A DNA stretch of 15,465 nt from Deltaproteobacteria bacterium (lineage in GTDB: Bacteria > Desulfobacterota > Desulfobacteria > Desulfobacterales > ETH-SRB1): assembly GCA_019314185.1 (NCBI GenBank), contig JAFCZU010000151.1, forward strand, positions 1 to 15,465. Direction: 5' to 3'. Numbering within the stretch: the first letter of the stretch is position 1; each line of letters opens with the position of its first letter. The notes beneath the pieces were generated by a model that was not told the origin of the DNA, made no database searches, and saw nothing but the letters and a program-made list of their open reading frames with translations. Positions 6,755 to 14,520 of this stretch are shown in pieces. The translations under genes and the position numbers were made by a program.

Positions 6755-7309
6755 ATGGATAATATACCTTCTTCGATAAGAGACAATCATAAAAGAGGAT
6801 GCATTGGTGATTTCTTAAAGCAAGAAATAGATGAAGGAAGCAACCTCTCAATTGTGTCGGCATATTTTACGATTTATGCATATCAGCGGCTGAAGGATAG
6901 CTTGAATAATATTGAATCGCTTGATTTTCTGTTTGGCGAACCGACTTTCATTAAAGATATTGATCCGTCAAAAACAGATAAAAAAGAATTTAAAATCGAA
7001 GATGACAAACTAATAATTCCCATTGAAAGCAGATTACAGCAAAAATCTATAGCAAAAGAGTGCAGTGACTGGATAAAAGACAAAGTTAAAATAAAATCAA
7101 TGGTAAAGCCAAATTTTCTGCACGGCAAAATGTATCATGTAAAAAACAGCAGTGGTGTTCAAAAAGCAATTTTTGGAAGCTCAAATTTCACTGTAAACGG
7201 CCTGGGTCTCGGAGGCAGCCCGAATATTGAACTCAATATGGAAGTGACTGACGATAGAGACAGGACTGATCTGTTAAACTGGTTTGAAGAAATCTGGAAT
7301 GATGACTGA
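6755..7309 (+). CDS. N-terminal part of a split PLD-SNF2 helicase: phospholipase-D-like domain
   Basis: This 184-residue piece is the PLD-like domain of a larger helicase. The HKD-type signature reads NFLHGKMYHVKN (H123, K125), followed by AIFGSSNFTVNGLGLGGSPN, which closes the PLD fold. The domain ends LLNWFEEIWNDD and then hits TGA at 7307-7309. That stop is created by a 40-base tandem duplication (7264-7343). With one unit the frame would continue into the helicase part as EEIWNDDTGLVEDV. I chose ATG 6755 over 6704 because AAGGAG (6744-6749) precedes it and the protein begins MDNIPSSIRDN. PLD-like domains at the N-terminus are common in SNF2/HepA-type helicases of restriction systems. They may act as nuclease or DNA-binding modules. 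Only one HKD is visible, so a dimer would be needed for catalysis. Confidence 0.8.
   Translation: MDNIPSSIRDNHKRGCIGDFLKQEIDEGSNLSIVSAYFTIYAYQRLKDSLNNIESLDFLFGEPTFIKDIDPSKTDKKEFKIEDDKLIIPIESRLQQKSIAKECSDWIKDKVKIKSMVKPNFLHGKMYHVKNSSGVQKAIFGSSNFTVNGLGLGGSPNIELNMEVTDDRDRTDLLNWFEEIWNDD
7190..7303 (+). repeat. Direct repeat, right copy (partner 1-114)
   Basis: Identical over 114 bases to the left edge of the window. It lies inside the PLD coding region and its last 40 bases (7264-7303) are the first unit of the tandem duplication. Confidence 0.95.
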
Positions 7310-7343
7310 TCTGTTAAACTGGTTTGAAGAAATCTGGAATGAT
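7264..7343 (+). repeat. Perfect 40-bp tandem duplication that breaks the helicase frame
   Basis: Units 7264-7303 and 7304-7343 are identical, and a further GAC (7344-7346) continues the pattern. The unit begins GACTGATCTG and ends GGAATGAT. Because 40 is not a multiple of 3, the second unit shifts the frame and brings in TGA at 7307-7309. The left repeat copy (75-114) carries only one unit, which indicates that one unit is the ancestral state. Loss of one unit by slippage or recombination would restore a single reading frame. Confidence 0.95.
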
Positions 7344-10142
7344 GACACCGGCCTTGTGGAGGATGTGAAAGATGAAGTTCTTAAATATATTGAGCAGCTT
7401 TATATAGAAAACGAGCCGGAATTTATATACTTTAAAACACTTTACCATATTTTTGAAAAGTTTTTATCAGAGCAAAAACAGGGCGGACTTCTTAATGAGA
7501 ATACAGGTTTTTTTGAAACAAAAGTATGGGATATGCTCTATGCGTTTCAAAAAGATGCTGTCAAAGGAATAATAAATAAAATCCTTAAACATAATGGATG
7601 TGTGCTTGCCGACAGCGTTGGGCTTGGAAAAACTTTTGAGGCGCTGGCAGTTATTAAATATTTTGAACTCTTAAATTATAAAGTACTCGTGTTGTGTCCA
7701 AAAAAGTTGAGCGATAACTGGACTCTGTATCAGGCTCAAAACAACAGCCTGTTAAACCCGTTAGTCGATGACAGATTGGGCTATACGGTTCTCAGCCATA
7801 CTGATTTAAGCAGAGAATCGGGCAGATCCGTCACTAACATAGATCTCGGGACACTCAACTGGAGTAATTACGATCTTGTTGTAATAGATGAATCACACAA
7901 TTTCAGAAACAATACAAAGGGCAAACGGGATGAAGATGGAAATATAATAAGGAAGAGCAGATACGAGAAATTGATGGATGAGATTATAAATTCCGGTGTA
8001 AACACAAAAGTTCTGATGCTCTCGGCAACTCCGGTAAACAATAATCTGAAAGATTTGAGAAACCAGTTATATTTTATTTCAGGCGGCAGGGATGACGGCT
8101 TTTATGAAAAAACCGGCGTTAAAAACATCGCTCGTACAATTAAAAACGCTCAAACTGTGTTCACCAACTGGGCTGATCCTGAAAAAAATGCGCATCGCAA
8201 CACAAAAGAACTTCTTGAACGCCTGGATTCCTCATTTTTTAAACTTCTTGATGAACTTACTATTGCCCGTTCCAGAAAGCATATACAAACCTATTATAAG
8301 GATGAAATGAAACGGATCGGGGCCTTCCCCAAAAGGCTTCCTGTGATATCAAAAGCTCCGGATATCGATACAATAGACGAATTCCCTTCTTACGATAGAA
8401 TAAACAAAGAAATAATGACCTATAAGCTCTCTCTGTTTAATCCATCGGCCTATGTAAAGGATGAGCACAAGGCTTTTTATGAAGAAAAAGCGGGAAAAAC
8501 GATTGCTGCTTTTTCGCAGGAAAAAAGGGAATATTTTCTTATTGGAATGATGAAGATAAACTTTCTCAAAAGACTTGAAAGCTCTATTGAATCCTTTGAA
8601 ATATCAATGGAAAGAACAATAGACAAGATAAGCGGGCTTGAAAATCGGATATTTGACTTCAAACAAAGAGCCCAAAGAACAATTGATTCAGAAGAGATCG
8701 AGGCGTCTGAAATATATGATGAAGATGATGCCGAGCTCAATGATGCAAACAGCATCGGCAAAAAATTAAAATTCAACCTCGCTCATCTGGACCTGGATTT
8801 ATGGCTGAAAGATCTGAAAAGCGACAAAGATGCTTTAGTGCTTCTAAAAACAAGCTCCAAAGCAGTAACGCCTGACAGAGATAAAAAGCTTTCAGTATTA
8901 AAAGGATTAATAAAAGGCAAAATAGATAAGCCTCTAAACAGCGAAAACAAAAAAGTGGTTATTTTTACAGCCTTTGCCGATACCGCCAATTACCTTTATG
9001 AAAACCTTAAAGATTATACAAAAAAAGATTTAGGTTTAAATATCGCCCTTGTTATTGGAAGCGGCGCAAATAAAACAACGTTTGGCAAAACTGAGTTTGG
9101 TCATATCCTTGCCAATTTTTCTCCTATCTCAAAAAATAGAGACAAAATACCTTCGATGTCACAAGATGCGCAGATAGATATACTTATCGCCTCAGACTGT
9201 ATCTCAGAAGGACAGAACCTGCAAGATTGTGACTACCTTGTCAATTATGACATACACTGGAATCCGGTAAAGATAATACAGAGATTTGGACGAATTGACA
9301 GGCTTGGAAGTAAAAATGCTAAAATTCAGCTTGTAAACTTCTGGCCGACCGATGATTTAAACAATTATATCAATCTCAAAGACAGGGTTGAAGCAAGAAT
9401 GGCGCTTGTTGATATTGCGGCAACAGGGGAAGAAAATCTTCTTGAAACAGATCAGATTCAGGATTTGCTGGAAGATGACCTGAAATTTAGAAACAGGCAG
9501 TTAAAAAAACTTCAAAAAGAAGTTCTGGATTTAGAAGAACTGGACGAGAACATCTCTTTGAGTGAATTTACACTTGATGATTTCAGAATAGAACTGACCA
9601 ATTATATGGATAAAAACAGGCAAAAACTTGAAGATGCTCCATTTGGCCTCTACGCAGTAGCTCCTTCGCCTTCCGGCAGCTTTTGTAATGCATCTGATTT
9701 TTCAGACATAAACGAAAGCGCAAAAAAGATTATCAAGCCCGGCGTTATTTATTGTCTGAGGCAAAAAGGAAATACAGATGGTAATGAAACCGTGAATCAG
9801 TTGTCTCCATATTTTCTGGTTTATGTACGAGATGACGGCGCAGTTCGTTTTAATTATACTCATTCTAAACAGATACTTGAGATTTTCAGGCTGCTAAGTA
9901 GCGGAGCAAATAAACCTTATGAAAAATTATGCGATATCTTTAATAATGAGACAGATAACGGTTCACAAATGGATAAGTACAGCGAACTTTTAAAAACCGC
10001 TATTGCTGAAATAAATTCTGTATTTAAAAAAAAGGTGAAGATTGGACTAACCCGCGACAGAGGAGCTTTGCTTATTCCAAAAACAAAACAGGCAGACAAA
10101 AGCGATCATTTTGAACTGATAACATGGCTGGTAATCAAATAA
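7299..10142 (+). CDS. C-terminal part of the split helicase: SNF2/HepA-type superfamily 2 helicase
   Basis: This large SF2 ATPase region has all the helicase motifs. Motif I is VLADSVGLGKTFEA (GLGKT near codon 112 counting from 7284). Motif II is LVVIDESHNFRNN (near 203). Motif III is MLSATPVNN, motif IV is VVIFTAFADTANYL, motif V is ILIASDCISEGQNLQ, and motif VI is IIQRFGRIDRLGS (near 667). The central 300 residues are charged and partly coiled-coil-like. It should translocate on or remodel DNA in a restriction or BREX/DISARM-like system. As read, it is separated from its PLD domain by the 40-base duplication. ATG 7299 and 7302 overlap the upstream TGA (ATGATGACTGA), so reinitiation could still make it as a separate protein; TTG 7284 is a poorer alternative start. 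The methyltransferase gene begins 3 bases after its stop. Confidence 0.85.
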   Translation: MMTDLLNWFEEIWNDDTGLVEDVKDEVLKYIEQLYIENEPEFIYFKTLYHIFEKFLSEQKQGGLLNENTGFFETKVWDMLYAFQKDAVKGIINKILKHNGCVLADSVGLGKTFEALAVIKYFELLNYKVLVLCPKKLSDNWTLYQAQNNSLLNPLVDDRLGYTVLSHTDLSRESGRSVTNIDLGTLNWSNYDLVVIDESHNFRNNTKGKRDEDGNIIRKSRYEKLMDEIINSGVNTKVLMLSATPVNNNLKDLRNQLYFISGGRDDGFYEKTGVKNIARTIKNAQTVFTNWADPEKNAHRNTKELLERLDSSFFKLLDELTIARSRKHIQTYYKDEMKRIGAFPKRLPVISKAPDIDTIDEFPSYDRINKEIMTYKLSLFNPSAYVKDEHKAFYEEKAGKTIAAFSQEKREYFLIGMMKINFLKRLESSIESFEISMERTIDKISGLENRIFDFKQRAQRTIDSEEIEASEIYDEDDAELNDANSIGKKLKFNLAHLDLDLWLKDLKSDKDALVLLKTSSKAVTPDRDKKLSVLKGLIKGKIDKPLNSENKKVVIFTAFADTANYLYENLKDYTKKDLGLNIALVIGSGANKTTFGKTEFGHILANFSPISKNRDKIPSMSQDAQIDILIASDCISEGQNLQDCDYLVNYDIHWNPVKIIQRFGRIDRLGSKNAKIQLVNFWPTDDLNNYINLKDRVEARMALVDIAATGEENLLETDQIQDLLEDDLKFRNRQLKKLQKEVLDLEELDENISLSEFTLDDFRIELTNYMDKNRQKLEDAPFGLYAVAPSPSGSFCNASDFSDINESAKKIIKPGVIYCLRQKGNTDGNETVNQLSPYFLVYVRDDGAVRFNYTHSKQILEIFRLLSSGANKPYEKLCDIFNNETDNGSQMDKYSELLKTAIAEINSVFKKKVKIGLTRDRGALLIPKTKQADKSDHFELITWLVIK

Positions 10143-10145
10143 GAG

Positions 10146-10766
10146 ATGAAAATGGAACTCAGGCAGAAAATACAAAACGCAATAAACGATTTTAAGAACC
10201 ATGATTTATTTGAAGCAGGCATAAATCTGTTTCAATCTCTTGGCTACAATACACAGAGGCAAAGCAGGCTTGATAACCGGACATTCAAAGGCTTTTACAA
10301 TGATTTTATAGACGGGAACGACAATATCCCTGATGTTGAAAAATTTAAACAAAAAGCCCTGACTTCAGATTGGCAAAGCATCGAGATGCTCTTTCAGCTT
10401 ACAGAATCTGAAATGAGCAGCCAGGACGCTCTGTTTAGTGCGGGTAGAGTTGATAAGACCATTATAGAGGCATACCTTTTCTTTGCAATTGAACTGAAAG
10501 GAACAGACTACAGCCGGACAAAGCTTTCTGATATCACCAGATATCTGAACCGGGTGTTCCCCATGCCTGTAATGGTTCTTTTTAAGTATGGCAGGCAGTT
10601 AACGCTTTCCGTTATAAAAAGAAGACTCCACAAAAGAGATGAAAGCCGCGATGTCCTGAAAAAAGTAACCCTTATCAAAGATATAAAAATCAAGAAACCG
10701 CATCGGGCGCATATTGAGATACTTTTTGATTTAAGTCTGGAGGAATTAAGAAAAAGAAGACTTTAG
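10146..10766 (+). CDS. N-terminal part of an Eco57I-like methyltransferase/restriction gene, split by a frameshift
   Basis: This 206-residue piece opens a fused restriction-modification protein. It begins with a helical segment (FEAGINLFQSLGYNT). It then carries AYLFFAIELKG, DITRYLNRVFPMPVMVLF, LHKRDESRDVLKKVTLIKDI and PHRAHIEILFDLSLEEL, blocks I associate with the N-terminal region of Eco57I-type methylase proteins. The AIELKG segment recalls the ExK part of a PD-(D/E)xK nuclease, but the full nuclease motif is not certain. The frame ends at TAG 10764-10766. The next frame carries on with KKTLDSSELNKKFYKEL, so both pieces were one gene. The break lies at AGAAAAAGAAG (about 10748-10758), where one more A would rejoin the frames. 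ATG 10152 is an alternative start. It follows the helicase stop by 3 bases. Confidence 0.75.
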   Translation: MKMELRQKIQNAINDFKNHDLFEAGINLFQSLGYNTQRQSRLDNRTFKGFYNDFIDGNDNIPDVEKFKQKALTSDWQSIEMLFQLTESEMSSQDALFSAGRVDKTIIEAYLFFAIELKGTDYSRTKLSDITRYLNRVFPMPVMVLFKYGRQLTLSVIKRRLHKRDESRDVLKKVTLIKDIKIKKPHRAHIEILFDLSLEELRKRRL

Positions 10767-10801
10767 ATAGTTCCGAGCTTAATAAAAAATTCTACAAAGA
10801 G

Positions 10802-13800
10802 TTGTCGATCTGGTATTATTATGCTGTTTCAAAAATTAAATTGCCAGATATCGCGGATGCTTATGCAGGCAGGGCAAACCCTGAAGAAGAAAATACAAAG
10901 CAGTTTGTTATCCGTTTAATTGCCCGTTTGATTTTTTGCTGGTTTTTAAAAGAAAAAGAACATCTTATAGCGCCGGAGCTGCTGGAATTATATGACCATC
11001 AGGGGGATTCCAGGTGTTTTATCATAAAGGAAGATGAAAAGACCTTTTTAAAAGCAAACAGCTATTACGGCGGCATACTTCAAAATATTTTTTTTAACTG
11101 CCTGAACAAGCCTATGAATTATCCCAAAGGCAGGCTTAAAAAATCTGATTATGCACAATATGATCCTACAGGCAGAACAAAGGCTGAAAAGAGACTCGAT
11201 TACCGCTGTAAACATTATCTGATAGAAAATTTTGATTATGACCTTTTCAACAGCATCCCTTTTTTAAACGGCGGCCTGTTTGATAAAATTGATGGTGACA
11301 ATCTTTGGGACCAAGTCGATGATAAAAATATATCAATTCCAAATGAGTTGTTTTACGGCAGGAATTCATCCGAAGGAATAAACCAGATATTATCCAGATA
11401 CAAATTTACCATTGCAGAAAACACACCACTTGAAGAAGAAGTAGCGCTTGACCCGGAACTTCTCGGCTTGATTTTTGAGAACCTGCTGGCAGAAGTAAAC
11501 ACCGATGACAAGGCAGCTTCAAAAAGCGCAAAAAAAGCATCAGGCACATATTATACTCCCCGTAAAGTCATAGATTACATGGTTAATGAATCGCTGCTGC
11601 TTTATCTTAAAAATTATTTCAAAGAGCACGGTTTTGATAATAATGATAAGAAAATAGACGACTTAGTATATTTAGACAAGGTTGATTCAAGTGACAGCAA
11701 ATTCTGCGCTGCCATTGTAAATGCTCTGGATGACATTAAGATTTTAGACCCGGCATGTGGGTCAGGAGCATTTCCTATGGGTATGCTCAACCGAATAGTT
11801 CAATTTTTATATCTCGTAGATCCAGACAATAATTTATGGCTGAGCAAATATATAACGAAACTTCCGCCAGAACTTCAGGAAACAACAAGAAAAGAGCTGG
11901 TAAAGCACGATCTCAATTATGTAAGAAAGCTCGGCATAATAAGAAATGCCATATACGGCATAGACATACAACCGATGGCTTCCCATATAACCAAACTGCG
12001 TTTTTTTGTTTCACTGCTGATTGATCAGAAGGTTGATAAAAGCAAACCCGACAATAATTATAACATTATTTCTTTTCCAAATATTGAAACCAAAATTATC
12101 TGTGCCGATTCCTTAAAGAACGCATCAACACAAATAGATTGGACTGCTGAAAATTTGTTTAAAAAACTTAAACAATCCAAGGAGAAATATTATCAACCGC
12201 AAATTGCATCAAAACTTGAAGAAAAAGATAAAATTGCCGAACAGATAGCGGAAATGCTTTCCGCATTATACCCTAATTTTGCAGAGGAAATAACCGGAAG
12301 AAGGGAGGCTGATCCAAAATCAGAAAAAGAGAGAAATAAACACATTTTTAAAGAATGGTTTATGCATGGTTCGGTAAGCGCGCCATTTTTTAACATTGAT
12401 CTGTTTTTCCCGGAACTAAAAGGCGACGGCTTTGATATTGTATTGGGGAATCCCCCTTATGGCGGCGCTAAGATATCAAATGACTTGAGGAATGCTTTGG
12501 GAATAGAAAGCAAAGATCCCTATGGAGCTTTTATTTCACGTTTTATTGGAGACGGGGATTACAAAAGACCAACCCCTCTGAAGCACAGCGGTATTTTGGC
12601 TTTAATTGTATCAGATACATTTATGACCATAAAAAGCCACAAGCCGCTACGCAGACAGATCATGAACAGCTATATTCACAAGATGATCCGTGTTCATCCT
12701 GATACATTTAAAGCCACTGTCAATACTGCAATTATAATAATTCAAAGAAATGTTTTTCCCAAAGATACGCCCGCAAACAAATTCAATATTGATCCAAATC
12801 ATCAATGCCTGATGACGGACCTGACAACTATAAGCATACACGAAAATCACGACCGCTTTCTGGAACTGCTTTACCGGACAATCGATACTGAACTTGTAGA
12901 AGATATTGAAAAACACAGCAATAAACTCCCAGTGCTTAAAAGGAAAGGTGATAACTGGACAAGCGAAAGCTCTGAAGAATATGCGATTTATACCTATCCA
13001 CAGAATCTGATTAACACCAATAGCAACCTGCCTTTTTTTGTGGCAAGTCCAAAACTTTTTGCATTTATGAATGATAAAACAGCCAAGAAAAAAGATATGC
13101 AGATTGAAGCTAATAAAGTAAAGGCAAGACTGATTGAAATAAACGGCAAAGAAATTCCGGTGGTGAAACTTGGTGAAATAGCGGAAAATGTTGGAGGAGT
13201 TAAAACCTATAATAATGAAAGATACATTAAAACAATAAAAAGACGTGGAAGATATACAATTATACAGCCTTCTGAAATAACAATTCATTTGAATACAATA
13301 GAAAAAAACAAAGGCATCAAATCAACTAAACCTTATTTTGTTGAATTTGATAAAAGTGGTGAAATGATTTCCGATAATGGGATGCTGATTAATTATTATA
13401 AACCTTGTGAGTTTTATATTGATTGGTCTGAAAAAGCTGTTTCGTTCTACAAAGCAAATAACGGCTTAAGAAATAAACATAGATACTTTCAACAAGGAAT
13501 AACTTATTCTGTAACCGGAGTATATGCTCCCACCTTTAGAATGGGAACTGGATTTATATTTGGCCAAAAAGGTGCAACTATTTATTGTGATTTGTACTCT
13601 ATCCAAGAGCTGCTTGGAGTTTTATGCTCAAAATTAATTCGTTTTGAGATTAAAAATTATTTATCACATGGAGTAGATAATACAGATTCTTTGATAGCTG
13701 AAATTGTTTTTCCATCAAATTTTAATAAAAGAATAAAGCTATTAGCTAATCAAATCATCAAAAAACAAAAGCAAAACCCTCGCTATGACTACGCCAGCAA

Positions 13801-13957
13801 TGAACAGCTAAAAATGGACCGTCTTGTTTACGAAGCTTACGGATTAAACGAAGATGATATTCGGGAAGTAGAAAACTGGTATGTGAGAAGATATCCTAAA
13901 CTTGCGGCTGCACAAAGAGCAAATCTTGAAGCAAAGCAAAAAGCAGAATCAAAATGA
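10802..13957 (+). CDS. Eco57I-like adenine-specific DNA methyltransferase, main part of the split gene
   Basis: This 1051-codon frame holds the catalytic and target-recognition parts of a PglX/type IIG-like N6-adenine methyltransferase. GTYYTPRKVIDYMVNESL (near 247-264) is the N6-MTase entry motif. ILDPACGSGAFPMGML (near 314) is the SAM-binding motif I. DIVLGNPPYGG (near 546-556) is the catalytic NPPY motif IV. The C-terminal third (PVVKLGEIAENVGGVKTY onward) looks like a target-recognition domain. The nominal TTG start at 10802 is probably artificial: the same frame is open upstream and reads TLDSSELNKKFYKELSIWY, continuing the previous gene after a 1-base shift. The last stop overlaps the EVE gene in an ATGA. 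It should methylate host DNA so that the associated helicase/nuclease activity attacks only unmodified phage DNA. The system type is inferred. Confidence 0.85.
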   Translation: MSIWYYYAVSKIKLPDIADAYAGRANPEEENTKQFVIRLIARLIFCWFLKEKEHLIAPELLELYDHQGDSRCFIIKEDEKTFLKANSYYGGILQNIFFNCLNKPMNYPKGRLKKSDYAQYDPTGRTKAEKRLDYRCKHYLIENFDYDLFNSIPFLNGGLFDKIDGDNLWDQVDDKNISIPNELFYGRNSSEGINQILSRYKFTIAENTPLEEEVALDPELLGLIFENLLAEVNTDDKAASKSAKKASGTYYTPRKVIDYMVNESLLLYLKNYFKEHGFDNNDKKIDDLVYLDKVDSSDSKFCAAIVNALDDIKILDPACGSGAFPMGMLNRIVQFLYLVDPDNNLWLSKYITKLPPELQETTRKELVKHDLNYVRKLGIIRNAIYGIDIQPMASHITKLRFFVSLLIDQKVDKSKPDNNYNIISFPNIETKIICADSLKNASTQIDWTAENLFKKLKQSKEKYYQPQIASKLEEKDKIAEQIAEMLSALYPNFAEEITGRREADPKSEKERNKHIFKEWFMHGSVSAPFFNIDLFFPELKGDGFDIVLGNPPYGGAKISNDLRNALGIESKDPYGAFISRFIGDGDYKRPTPLKHSGILALIVSDTFMTIKSHKPLRRQIMNSYIHKMIRVHPDTFKATVNTAIIIIQRNVFPKDTPANKFNIDPNHQCLMTDLTTISIHENHDRFLELLYRTIDTELVEDIEKHSNKLPVLKRKGDNWTSESSEEYAIYTYPQNLINTNSNLPFFVASPKLFAFMNDKTAKKKDMQIEANKVKARLIEINGKEIPVVKLGEIAENVGGVKTYNNERYIKTIKRRGRYTIIQPSEITIHLNTIEKNKGIKSTKPYFVEFDKSGEMISDNGMLINYYKPCEFYIDWSEKAVSFYKANNGLRNKHRYFQQGITYSVTGVYAPTFRMGTGFIFGQKGATIYCDLYSIQELLGVLCSKLIRFEIKNYLSHGVDNTDSLIAEIVFPSNFNKRIKLLANQIIKKQKQNPRYDYASNEQLKMDRLVYEAYGLNEDDIREVENWYVRRYPKLAAAQRANLEAKQKAESK

Positions 13958-14361
13958 ATTACTGGTTAATAAAGTTTTCTCCAAAACGGACTTCATGGGT
14001 AGATATTCTTGTTAAGGGCAAATTTACAATGCGTGGTGTGCGTAATTATCAAGCCAGAAATTATTTAAAAGAAATGGCCCTTTCTAATATTGTACTATAT
14101 TATCACAGCCAGTACGAATTGCAGGTAATGGGCCAAATGGAAGTAATTCGCACTGCCTACCAGGATATCAGTTCGTCAGATCCAAAATGGATTTCAGTCG
14201 ATTTCAAGCCGGTTAAAACCCTGGAAAATCCGGTAACCTTAAAGAAAATCAAAGCAACCAGAGAACTCCAAAACATAGCCATCATTAAACAGCCAAGATT
14301 ATCTGTGATGCCGATAACAGAATATGAATTTGATACATTATTACATCTTTCCACCGTGTAA
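13954..14361 (+). CDS. EVE-domain (PUA-like) protein
   Basis: This 135-residue protein is a stand-alone EVE domain. The hallmark features are the NYWLIKFSP start, GVRNYQARNYLKEM, VLYYHSQYELQVMG, and the end block QPRLSVMPITEYEFDTLL. Length and motif order match the family. EVE domains belong to the PUA-like fold and are thought to bind modified bases; they often occur next to or fused with restriction and modification genes. Here the start overlaps the methyltransferase stop by 4 bases, so it is co-translated with it. It probably senses modified DNA, such as hypermodified phage bases or the mark laid down by the neighbouring methyltransferase. Family identity is high; the ligand is unknown. 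Confidence 0.9.
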   Translation: MNYWLIKFSPKRTSWVDILVKGKFTMRGVRNYQARNYLKEMALSNIVLYYHSQYELQVMGQMEVIRTAYQDISSSDPKWISVDFKPVKTLENPVTLKKIKATRELQNIAIIKQPRLSVMPITEYEFDTLLHLSTV

Positions 14362-14388
14362 TGTTATTATTATCCGTCACAACAGAGA

Positions 14389-14451
14389 ATGAAATCAAGA
14401 GCAAGACAAATATTAGAGAAGTCGATTGACGCTATCATTGCAGCCAGGTAG
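14389..14451 (+). pseudogene. 5' remnant of a DUF3644-like gene truncated by the REP element
   Basis: ATG 14389 encodes MKSRARQILEKSIDAIIAA, then hits TAG at 14449-14451. These 19 residues closely resemble the beginning of DUF3644-family proteins (a helical family found in defence islands). The rest of the gene is missing. The match ends exactly where the repeated GCCAGGTA (14443-14458) and the first REP hairpin begin, so the element inserted into or deleted the gene here. It rests on a short stretch recalled by eye. Confidence 0.5.
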
Positions 14452-14459
14452 CCAGGTAG

Positions 14460-14476
14460 GGTGCATTCCATGCACC
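14460..14476 (+). repeat. REP hairpin 1, 5' of the RAYT gene
   Basis: GGTGCAT-TCC-ATGCACC is a perfect 7-bp stem with a 3-base loop, preceded by GGTAG. Hairpins with a short 5' tail beside a RAYT gene are typical REP elements and are the likely substrate of the transposase encoded just downstream. Confidence 0.85.
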
Positions 14477-14480
14477 ACAA

Positions 14481-14520
14481 CTTACAAACAATGATTGAGT
14501 ACAGCTTATGTCGAACTATC
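14481..14520 (+). repeat. REP-associated direct repeat A (partner 15111-15150)
   Basis: About 40 bases align without gaps to 15111-15150. The shared core is CAAACAA, GATTGAGTA and GCTTATGT. In this copy the core supplies the RAYT start codon (ATG 14508), so the repeat extends into the coding region. Confidence 0.75.

Noticed and set aside
12647..13288. 213-codon minus-strand frame inside the methyltransferase gene
   Set aside because: Its composition (rich in Phe, Ile, Cys) reflects the AT-rich opposite strand, and the plus strand carries the methyltransferase.
6755..14361. Naming the helicase-methyltransferase operon as canonical BREX or DISARM
   Set aside because: No intact PglZ, BrxC, DrmA or DrmB gene is linked to it in the window, so the formal type cannot be assigned.
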